This document shows, one piece after another, positions 1 through 5,868 of a DNA stretch of 9,673 nt. Positions within the stretch are counted from its first letter, which is position 1, and the number at the start of each line of letters is the position of its first letter. Origin of the DNA: Bifidobacterium breve. Lineage in GTDB: Bacteria > Actinomycetota > Acidimicrobiia > IMCC26256 > PALSA-555. The DNA lies in assembly GCA_945889545.1 (NCBI GenBank), contig CAMDCC010000090.1, positions 1 to 9,673 of the forward strand. The letters are read 5' to 3'. The notes under the pieces are model-generated. The model worked only from the letters and a program-made list of their open reading frames with translations. It was not told the DNA's origin and searched no databases. Position numbers and translations under genes: made by a program.

Positions 1-126
1 TACGGTCAGCTCCGCCGCAACACCGACCGCCGCAACCGACACCGCCACGCCGCTCTTTGCCTGGCCACCACCGTGCTCATCGTCGGCAAACTCATCGACC
101 ACCGCGACCGATGGAACCTCAACTGA
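1..126 (+). CDS. C-terminal fragment of a probable transposase
   Basis: The window opens inside a plus-strand frame that reads 41 residues to a TGA at 124-126. The visible tail is basic and ends in the stretch LATTVLIVGKLIDHRDRWN, preceded by RRNTDRRNRHRHAALC. This resembles, from memory, the tail of actinobacterial IS5-like DDE transposases, which end in a hydrophobic helix followed by a short Trp-containing basic tail. No catalytic residue lies in the visible part, so the family is uncertain. The stop sits 19 bases from the convergent ligC stop, so the right end of any insertion sequence must lie in or very near 127-145. I could not identify a terminal inverted repeat because the left end is outside the window. 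It could instead be the tail of an unrelated basic protein. Confidence 0.42.
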   Translation, partial: YGQLRRNTDRRNRHRHAALCLATTVLIVGKLIDHRDRWNLN

Positions 127-145
127 GCACCTATCCGCTCAAGTC

Positions 146-1222
146 CTAAACCCCGAAGACCTCTTTGAGCTCGATCGGGACCGGTGATTCGAGCTGAGCG
201 TAGGTGCACGACTCGGGATCACGGTCGGGCCGCCAACGTTGAAAGCGCGCGGTGTGACGGAATCGGTCACCTTGCAGGTGCTCGTACGCGACTTCGGCCA
301 CGCGCTCAGCGCGCAGCGGTGTCCACGACATGTCCTTCTTGGCGTTCCAACGGTTGCCAGCGCCGGGCATCTGACCGGTGCTCTCCTGTGCCTCCGCCCA
401 CTCCCCCCACGGGTGATCGACCCGCGCGTCGGTCTCAAGGTCGGCAACCTCCTCCTTGAGCTGCTTGCGCATCGACGCGGCGAAGCTGCTTGCTACGCCC
501 ACGTGGTGCAGATCGCCGGTGTCGTCGTACAGACCGAGCAGCAACGAGCCAACGCCGTCGCCGTCTTCGTGATCGCGGTAGCCGGCCACCACACAGTCGG
601 CAGTGCGCAGGTGCTTCACCTTCGCCATCGTGCGCTTGTCCTCTTGGTACGTGTCTTCGAGTCGCTTGGCGACCACACCGTCGAGACCGGCACCTTCGAA
701 ACGCTCGAACCACTGTTCCGCGACCGCGGGATCGGTGGTGAGCGGCGTGATGTGCACCGGCGGCTTCGCGTTGGCGAGGATCTGCTCGAGCCGCGCCCGC
801 CGCTCCGAGAATGGTTGGCCGCGCAGGTCCTCATCACCCACGGCAAGCAGATCGAACGCGACGAACGACGCTGGGATCTCCACTGCGAGCTTCTGCACGC
901 GACTGTCCGCAGAGTGGATCCGCATCGACAGCAGATCGAAGTTGAGACCGTCGGGAGTCACGACGACGAGCTCACCGTCCACGACCGCGCCATCGGGAAG
1001 CGCATCACGCAAGGGGCCTAGGACCTCGGGGAAGTAGCGCTGCAGCGGCTTCTGATTGCGACTTCCGAGCTCGATGTCGTCGCCGTCGCGGAACACGATG
1101 CAGCGAAAGCCGTCCCACTTCGGCTCGTACGCCCACTCGGCACCGGTGGGCATCTCGCGCGTGAGCTTCGCCAACATTGGCTTGATTGGGGGCTTGACCG
1201 GCGGCTTGACTACGAGACTCAC
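146..1222 (-). CDS. ligC: ATP-dependent DNA ligase, LigC type
   Basis: Seals nicks in double-stranded DNA using ATP through an enzyme-AMP intermediate; LigC enzymes are linked to repair rather than replication. The protein is 358 residues from a GTG start at 1222, about the length of mycobacterial LigC, which it resembles along its whole length. Nucleotidyltransferase motifs in order: motif I EPKWDGFR with adenylated Lys35; SRNQKPLQRYFPE; motif III in FVAFDLLAVG; motif IV in EGAGLDGVVAKR; motif V in KVKHLRTADCVVAGY. The OB-fold domain ends in RFRHTARFQRWRPDRDP (motif VI region) and YAQLESP. The N-terminus has a small KPP-repeat (VKPPVKPPIKPM). The frame stays open upstream to 1402, but that extension is Arg/Pro/Ser-rich, unlike the family, and overlaps the divergent ZIP gene. 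The ribosome binding site at GTG 1222 is weak. No Ku or LigD polymerase gene is in the window. Confidence 0.93.
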   Translation of the reverse strand: MSLVVKPPVKPPIKPMLAKLTREMPTGAEWAYEPKWDGFRCIVFRDGDDIELGSRNQKPLQRYFPEVLGPLRDALPDGAVVDGELVVVTPDGLNFDLLSMRIHSADSRVQKLAVEIPASFVAFDLLAVGDEDLRGQPFSERRARLEQILANAKPPVHITPLTTDPAVAEQWFERFEGAGLDGVVAKRLEDTYQEDKRTMAKVKHLRTADCVVAGYRDHEDGDGVGSLLLGLYDDTGDLHHVGVASSFAASMRKQLKEEVADLETDARVDHPWGEWAEAQESTGQMPGAGNRWNAKKDMSWTPLRAERVAEVAYEHLQGDRFRHTARFQRWRPDRDPESCTYAQLESPVPIELKEVFGV

Positions 1223-1265
1223 TTTCGAACCCTGCCACAGCAACCAGGTGCGAGACTTCGTCGGC

Positions 1266-2003
1266 GTGCTCGAAGCAGTGCTGTGGGGCCTAGGAGCGGG
1301 ATCCTCTCTCCTTCTCGGAGCGGGCGCGGTCCTCGCATGGCCACGACTCGCCAAACCGCGCACCGTCGGACTCATCATGGGCTTCGGCGCCGGCACGCTC
1401 ATCAGTGCGGTGAGCCTCGAACTCGCACTCGACGGCTATCACGTAGGCGGGCCGGGCGCGGTCGGCGCGGGACTCCTCGTCGGCGCGACGGGGTACTAAG
1501 GAGTAAATCGCCTGCTCAATCGACGCGGCGGGAAACACCGCAAGCACCCGAGCCGAGGCAAGGATGACACCGAAGCCTCGGCGATCACCCTTGGGATCAT
1601 CTTCGACGGCATCCCGGAGTCGGTTGCGATCGGGCTGACGCTCATCGGCAACAAGGAGATCGGACTGTCTCTGATCGGCGCTGTCTTCATCTCCACAATG
1701 CCCGAGTCGCTCGGAGCGACAGCGTTGCTTCGCAAGACGCACAGCACGTCACGAATCATGCTGCGGTGGGCAGTGATCGCCGTGATCAGCGCGCTCGCCG
1801 CCGGTGCGGGATACGTCCTGTTGGAAGGGGCTTCGAACGAGCTCATCGCGGCCTTCGAAGCAGTCGCCGCCGGAGCGATTCTCGTGATGCTCGCCGACAC
1901 GATGATTCCTGTCGCGTTCGACGACGCCGGACCGACCGTCGGTCTCGCCACGACCGCAGGCTTCGCTACCGCGTTCTTCCTCTCGACCGTCGGCGTCGGC
2001 TAA
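1266..2003 (+). pseudogene. ZIP-family metal transporter gene with an in-frame TAA
   Basis: ZIP proteins move divalent metals such as zinc across the membrane. One frame from GTG 1266 to TAA 2001-2003 encodes about 245 positions, the usual size for this bacterial subfamily. It is interrupted by a TAA at 1497-1499 after residue 77. The first part (VLEAVLWGLGAGSSLLLG onward) gives three membrane helices. The second, 167 residues in the same frame, has the basic His-containing loop NRRGGKHRKHPSRG, the helix IV signature IIFDGIPESVAIGL, the helix V signature FISTMPES and three more helices ending in ATTAGFATAFFLSTVG. Homology continues on both sides of the stop without frameshift, so a single base change (for example TAC to TAA) is the simplest cause. 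GTG 1248 is an alternative start. Neither start has a strong ribosome binding site, and any promoter must overlap the ligC start. Possibilities are a real recent pseudogene, a sequencing error, or two polypeptides. Confidence 0.85.
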
Positions 2004-2029
2004 CTCAGGGGTGAAGAAGTTGGTGGAGA

Positions 2030-3754
2030 TCAGCCTCTCAGAGCCGCGGCGGCACCTTCGAGCGGCAGCTCGTCGTCTTCGCCCGTCTTGCGGTTGCGGC
2101 GTTCGACGACGCCGCGGGCGACGCCCTTCGCGCCGAGGGTGAGGCGCACTGGCATGCCGAGCAGGTCTGCATCGGCGAACTTCACGCCGGGACTCGCGTC
2201 GCGATCGTCGTAGAGCACCGACACGCCCGCGGCGGTGAGCTCCTCGTAGAGCTTGTCGGCGGCTTCGCTCACTTCTCCGGTGGCCTTTCCCTTGCCAGTG
2301 ATCGCCACGAGATGCATGTCGTACGGCGCGAGCGCGGCCGGCCAGGTGATCCCGAGCTCGTCGTGGTGCTCCTCGACGACCGCGGTCACGATGCGAGAGA
2401 TACCGATGCCGTAGCAACCCATGACCATCGGGTGCTGCTCGCTCTCCTCGTCGGTATACAGCGCGCCCATCGCCTCGGCGTACTTGGTGCCGAGCTGGAA
2501 CACCTGCCCCACCTCGATGCCACGGTCGATGGACAACGGCGAGCCACAGCTCGGACACGGATCGCCGGGTACAACCGCCACGAGGTCGGCCCACTCGGCC
2601 ACCTGGAAGTCGCGCCCCAGGACGGCGTTGCGTACGTGATGATCGGTGTCGTTCGCTCCCGTCACCCACGCGTGCGGCGCGCTCACCAGCGGGTCGGAGA
2701 TCACCAGGGCGACTCCGCTCGCGTCGGGGCCGATGTAGCCCTTCACGAGCCCGGGATGCGCGGCGAAGTCGTCGTCTTCGAACAGGCGAGCGGTACGCGG
2801 AGCAACCGCCTTGCGGAGCGCGGCTTCGTTGAGCTCGCGGTCACCGGGGAGCAGCGCGAGACCGACCCCGTCGTCGAGGTGGAACGCGATGCATTTGAGC
2901 AGCTCACCCTCGGCGGCACCGAGGTGCTGCGCGACGGCGGTGATCCCCGGCATGCCCGGTGTGTACACCTTCTCGAGCGCCGCGTCGCCACTCGCGCCGT
3001 CGTGCTTCTCGTCGCCCTGTTCATCGCCCTGTTCCGATCGGCGCCGGGCAACCTCCGCGTTCGCCGCGTAGTCACACTTCGGGCACCACACGATGTCGTC
3101 CTCGCCGATCTCGGCCATCGCCATGAACTCATGGTTGATGTCGCCACCGATCTCACCCGACTCGCCCTCGACCGGACGGAACGTGAGCGCGCACCTCGTG
3201 AACACGCGCGAGTACGCGTCGAACATGTCTTGATACGTGCGGCGCAGGTCGTCGACATCAACGTGGAAGGAGTACGCGTCCTTCATGAGGAACTCTCGTG
3301 CGCGCAACAGCCCGAAGCGCGGCCGCAGCTCGTCGCGATACTTCCAATTGATCTGATACAGGTTGACGGGCAGATCGCGGTAGCTCTCGAGCTCGCCCGC
3401 AACGATCGTGGTGATCACCTCTTCTGCCGTCGGCGAGAGGCAGAACTTCACCTGCTTACGGTCTTCAAGGCGGAACATCAGCGGGCCGTAGTCGTCGTTG
3501 CGAGCCGATCGTTCCCACAGCTCGAGGGGCTGCGTGATCGGCAGTGTCATCTCTTGCGCGCCCGCGGCATCCATCTCCTCGCGCACGATCTGGGCGACCT
3601 TGGCGAGCACGCGCTGGCCGAGCGGCAACCAGGCGTACATGCCGCTGGCGACCTGGCGGATGCACCCGGCCCGCAGCAGGAGACGGTGACTGGCGATGTC
3701 GGCGCCGGCGGGGTCGTCCCGGAGCGTGCGCAGGAAGAGCCGGGACATCCGCAT
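2030..3754 (-). CDS. proS: prolyl-tRNA synthetase, bacterial type with editing insertion
   Basis: Class II aminoacyl-tRNA synthetase that charges tRNA-Pro in the cytoplasm. At 574 residues it has normal length for the bacterial form. Order: N-terminal catalytic core (SHRLLLRAGCIRQVASGMY, about residues 22-40); SPTAEEV at 108-114; class II motif 2 in RDELRPRFG and REFLMKDAYSFH (140-164); the INS editing domain, about 230-395, which hydrolyses mischarged alanyl-tRNA in this family; motif 3 GCYGIGISRI (446-455); and the anticodon-binding domain from about 475. Cysteine pairs WCPKC (224/227) and CPSCG (400/403) flank the insertion. A short acidic repeat, EQGDEQGDEK, lies at 241-250. I chose ATG 3754 because a TACCCT box sits exactly 6 bases upstream, the leaderless pattern; ATG 3748 is possible. 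It is divergent from sir and convergent with the ZIP gene, 26 bases apart, with no clear terminator between. Confidence 0.97.
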   Translation of the reverse strand: MRMSRLFLRTLRDDPAGADIASHRLLLRAGCIRQVASGMYAWLPLGQRVLAKVAQIVREEMDAAGAQEMTLPITQPLELWERSARNDDYGPLMFRLEDRKQVKFCLSPTAEEVITTIVAGELESYRDLPVNLYQINWKYRDELRPRFGLLRAREFLMKDAYSFHVDVDDLRRTYQDMFDAYSRVFTRCALTFRPVEGESGEIGGDINHEFMAMAEIGEDDIVWCPKCDYAANAEVARRRSEQGDEQGDEKHDGASGDAALEKVYTPGMPGITAVAQHLGAAEGELLKCIAFHLDDGVGLALLPGDRELNEAALRKAVAPRTARLFEDDDFAAHPGLVKGYIGPDASGVALVISDPLVSAPHAWVTGANDTDHHVRNAVLGRDFQVAEWADLVAVVPGDPCPSCGSPLSIDRGIEVGQVFQLGTKYAEAMGALYTDEESEQHPMVMGCYGIGISRIVTAVVEEHHDELGITWPAALAPYDMHLVAITGKGKATGEVSEAADKLYEELTAAGVSVLYDDRDASPGVKFADADLLGMPVRLTLGAKGVARGVVERRNRKTGEDDELPLEGAAAALRG

Positions 3755-3760
3755 GCGCTG

Positions 3761-3766
3761 AGGGTA
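3761..3766 (-). promoter_or_regulatory. -10 box for a leaderless proS transcript
   Basis: On the minus strand TACCCT is followed by six bases (CAGCGC) and then the proS ATG at 3754. A TANNNT box 6-7 bases before a start codon is the known signature of leaderless transcripts in actinobacteria, so transcription would begin at or next to the ATG. No convincing -35 box is visible, and there is no ribosome binding site upstream of the ATG, which agrees with leaderless initiation. Confidence 0.55.
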
Positions 3767-3794
3767 CGAGGGTGCGAGGGCCGAGATGGGCCAT

Positions 3795-3821
3795 ATTGGG
3801 CACCAATCTCCGGTCCGGAGA
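3795..3821. promoter_or_regulatory. two adjacent palindromes, candidate operator
   Basis: Two inverted repeats share base 3807. The first is ATTGG-GCA-CCAAT (3795-3807, 5-bp arms). The second is TCTCCGG-T-CCGGAGA (3807-3821, perfect 7-bp arms around one base). They lie between the proS -10 box and the -35 region of the sir-side promoter, a natural place for a transcription factor serving either gene. I do not recognise the motif as that of a named regulator. In GC-rich DNA a 7-bp-arm palindrome can arise by chance, so the assignment rests mainly on position. Confidence 0.35.
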
Positions 3822-3836
3822 AATACGACCTGACCG

Positions 3837-3866
3837 CTGGCATTTGGGCCCGAGATTGTCTACTCT
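3837..3866 (+). promoter_or_regulatory. promoter for the sir-cysH unit
   Basis: The -10 box TACTCT (3861-3866) matches TANNNT, and CTGGCA (3837-3842) matches the -35 consensus TTGACA at four of six positions across an 18-base spacer. Transcription would start around 3873-3874, coinciding with a GTG codon at 3874 that opens a short reading frame. The resulting sir leader is about 220 bases long. I saw no other TANNNT box at a suitable place between 3976 and the sir start. Confidence 0.5.
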
Positions 3867-3873
3867 TCTCGTC

Positions 3874-3975
3874 GTGATCCGGGAACGCGGTGCCCCATCT
3901 ATCTCGATGGGCCGCACGCCGCATGAGCACACCGACGAGATGTGTCGTCGCGCTCTCTCGGGCCGCGCCCGCTAA
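3874..3975 (+). CDS. leaderless upstream ORF, candidate leader peptide
   Basis: A 33-codon frame opens with GTG seven bases after the TACTCT box and ends at TAA 3973-3975, 117 bases before sir. It has no ribosome binding site and would be read from the 5' end of the transcript. The peptide begins VIRERGAPSIS and ends HTDEMCRRALSGRAR. An internal ATG at 3907 could start a 22-residue version. It has one cysteine, coded by TGT at 3943-3945, whereas all 17 cysteines of sir and cysH use TGC. Leaderless short ORFs with runs of cysteine codons are known to act as cysteine-responsive attenuators before sulfur operons in mycobacteria. Here there is only one cysteine codon, so the parallel is suggestive. 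The frame stays open upstream through antisense-proS sequence, so openness alone is not evidence; the promoter spacing is the main support. Confidence 0.4.
   Translation: MIRERGAPSISMGRTPHEHTDEMCRRALSGRAR
3887..3915 (+). other. RNA hairpin within the sir leader
   Basis: GCGG (3887-3890) and CCCATC (3894-3899) can pair with GATGGG (3906-3911) and CCGC (3912-3915). This gives ten base pairs with a 3-base bulge (TGC) on the left and a 6-base loop (TATCTC). It lies inside the leader ORF, upstream of its TGT codon, so a ribosome translating the ORF would melt it. That is compatible with a leader whose folding responds to translation, but no competing alternative structure was worked out. Confidence 0.35.
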
Positions 3976-3978
3976 CTC

Positions 3979-4013
3979 AGCGCCCGCGCCCCGCCTCCCC
4001 ACCCCTTCTCCCC
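3979..4013 (+). promoter_or_regulatory. C-rich, G-poor leader tract
   Basis: Of 35 bases, 24 are C, and the last 16 (3998-4013) contain no G. The tract starts just after the leader ORF stop and is followed by a small GTGAT-CCGC-ATCAC hairpin (4025-4038). C-rich, G-poor RNA is typical of Rho loading sites, so it could serve termination when the leader ORF is not being translated through. Composition is the only evidence. Confidence 0.25.
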
Positions 4014-4081
4014 GGGAGCCGCGCGTGATCCGCATCACCTCCGAACACCACTTCGCTCGTCACCTCTCCACAGACACCTTT

Positions 4082-4086
4082 GAGGA
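4082..4086 (+). promoter_or_regulatory. ribosome binding site of sir
   Basis: GAGGA lies six bases before ATG 4093, the best-placed Shine-Dalgarno sequence in the leader. It fixes the sir start. Confidence 0.75.
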
Positions 4087-4092
4087 CCGTTC

Positions 4093-5868
4093 ATGAGCAT
4101 CGACGTCACCTCCCTGCGCGTCCGCCCGCTCGAGCCCGAGATCGAGGCCGAGCTCGACCGCTACGAGAACGGCGTGCGCCGGTACCTCGCGCAGGAGATC
4201 GACGAGGACGCGTTCCGCGTGTTCCGTCTCAACCAGGGTGTGTATGGCCAGCGGCAGGGCGGCCATGCCCAGATGCTGCGGGTCAAGATCCCTTACGGCC
4301 GCATCGAACCCGACCAGCTCGAGATGATGGGGTACATCGCCGAGAACTATTCGCGAGGTTGGGGTCACCTCACGACGCGCCAGAACGTGCAGTTCCACTT
4401 CGTCGACCTCGAGCAGACCACCGAGGTGCTGCGCTTGCTTGCCGCCGTCGGGATGACGAGTCGCGAAGCGTGCGGCGACACCGTGCGCAACGTGGCCGGC
4501 TGCCACCTCGCCGGTGCGTGCCCCTACGAGGTGCTCGACATCAGTCCGTGGGCCGAGGCCGCCAAGGACCTCTTCCTGCGCAACCCGATCTCGCAACGGC
4601 TCCCGCGCAAGTTCAAGATCAACTTCTCCGGCTGCGCCACCGACTGCGGTCAGGCGATGTTCAACGACGTTGGCGTGATCGCCGTGAACCGACCGCTCCC
4701 CGACGGCACGGTGGAGCCTGGCTTCCGCGTGTTCATCGCGGGCGGGCTCGGTGCCAACCCGCACCCGGCGCAGGCGCTCGAGGAGTTCACGACCCGCGAC
4801 GACCTGCTGGCGACGATCGAGGCGATCCTGCGTGTCGAGAACAACCACGGCAACCGCGACAACAAGTTGCGCGCCCGTCTCAAATGGCTCGTCGACACGA
4901 TGGGCATTGACGAGCTGCGCGAGCGAATCGTCAAGGAGCGCAAGTTCCTGATCGCGTCGTCTACGTACCCCGGCGGGATCCCGAAGGCTGTCCAAGAGCT
5001 CGGCGACACCGCGGCAGGCATGACGACTACCCCGGCCGACGGCGTGCCCGTCGAGCTCGGCGGCCTCGACCCGTACCGCAAGTGGGAGCTGGCCAACGTG
5101 GTGCGCGGCCGCGCCAACGGTACCGTGAGCGCGTACGCCTACTGCCGTCTCGGCGACATCACGACCGCGCAGTTCCGTGGCCTCGCCGCAGTGCAGCAGG
5201 ACTTCGGTGTCGAGGTGCGCATCACCAACCGTCAGAACTTCGTGCTTCGCGGCCTCACCGAGGACAAGCTCCCTGAGTTGCACGCTCGGCTGGTCGAGAT
5301 CGACATGGCCGAAGCCGGTGCCGAGCTCGCCCGCGACGTGGTCGCGTGCCCGGGCGCCGACACCTGCAACCTCGCGGTCACCCAGTCGCGTGGGCTCGCG
5401 GCCGACATCGGTCGTGCGCTCGACGACGCCGGGCTGGCCGAGGTGGGCGGCGTGCGCGTGAACATCTCCGGCTGCACCAACTCGTGCGGCCAGCACCACA
5501 TCTCCGACATCGGCTTCTGCGGGCTCGAGCGCCGTGCGCACGGTCGTTCCGCGCCCGGCTACCAGATGCTGCTCGGCGGACGTGTCGGCCAGATGGAGAT
5601 CGCATTCGGCGAGAAGGCCACGAAGGTTCCGGCCAAGGCAGCCGCGACCGCGGTCGTGCGCGTCGTCGAGCGCTTCGCGGGCGAACGATCGGCCGGCGAG
5701 ACGTTCACCGAGTGGCTCGACCGCAGCGGTGGCGCCAAGACCGTGGGTGAGGGCCTGAAGGATCTCGACGAGTTCCCATCGCCCGAAGACGGTCCCGACT
5801 TCTACGTCGACTTCGACGAGACCGGTCCGTACGAAGCCGTCGTGGGCGACAGCGAGTGCGCAACATGA
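4093..5868 (+). CDS. sir: siroheme/[4Fe-4S] sulfite reductase, probably ferredoxin-dependent
   Basis: Six-electron reduction of sulfite to sulfide; nitrite reductase is the alternative, but the coupled cysH favours sulfite. The 591 residues form the family's two-fold repeat. Each half has a ferredoxin-like RQN motif (TTRQNVQFHF around Arg96; TNRQNFVLRG around Arg380). The C-terminal half has the usual cluster cysteines: Cys419/Cys425 in ACPGADTC and Cys461/Cys465 in GCTNSCGQ. Anion-binding residues in the N-terminal half match the E. coli set: Arg96, Arg132 (TVRN), Lys173 and Lys175 (PRKFKI). Unusually, the N-terminal half also has CX5C (Cys137/Cys143, GCHLAGAC) and CX3C (Cys181/Cys185, GCATDCG) at matching positions. 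No flavin or FNR domain is present, so electrons should come from a separate carrier. The start is fixed by GAGGA six bases upstream. The stop overlaps the cysH start as ATGA. Confidence 0.92.
   Translation: MSIDVTSLRVRPLEPEIEAELDRYENGVRRYLAQEIDEDAFRVFRLNQGVYGQRQGGHAQMLRVKIPYGRIEPDQLEMMGYIAENYSRGWGHLTTRQNVQFHFVDLEQTTEVLRLLAAVGMTSREACGDTVRNVAGCHLAGACPYEVLDISPWAEAAKDLFLRNPISQRLPRKFKINFSGCATDCGQAMFNDVGVIAVNRPLPDGTVEPGFRVFIAGGLGANPHPAQALEEFTTRDDLLATIEAILRVENNHGNRDNKLRARLKWLVDTMGIDELRERIVKERKFLIASSTYPGGIPKAVQELGDTAAGMTTTPADGVPVELGGLDPYRKWELANVVRGRANGTVSAYAYCRLGDITTAQFRGLAAVQQDFGVEVRITNRQNFVLRGLTEDKLPELHARLVEIDMAEAGAELARDVVACPGADTCNLAVTQSRGLAADIGRALDDAGLAEVGGVRVNISGCTNSCGQHHISDIGFCGLERRAHGRSAPGYQMLLGGRVGQMEIAFGEKATKVPAKAAATAVVRVVERFAGERSAGETFTEWLDRSGGAKTVGEGLKDLDEFPSPEDGPDFYVDFDETGPYEAVVGDSECAT

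Noticed and set aside
239..1021. A 260-codon plus-strand open frame antisense to ligC
   Set aside because: The minus strand carries an unambiguous DNA ligase; the plus frame has no family features.
1223..1402. A longer start for ligC, 60 codons upstream
   Set aside because: The extra residues are Arg/Pro/Ser-rich, absent from LigC proteins, and overlap the first helices of the divergent ZIP gene, which match that family.
2312..3877. A 521-codon plus-strand open frame antisense to proS
   Set aside because: Shadow of proS codon bias with no recognisable fold; it merely runs into the start of the promoter region.
3755..4092. A T-box or SAM riboswitch in the proS-sir intergenic region
   Set aside because: proS appears leaderless, leaving no room for a T-box, and I found no T-box core or SAM-riboswitch core on the sir side.
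3924..4096. A plus-strand frame from ATG 3924 that ends overlapping the sir ATG (TCATGA)
   Set aside because: The overlap looks like translational coupling, but the product is Pro/Arg/Ser-rich without motifs, runs through the C-rich tract, and has no ribosome binding site.
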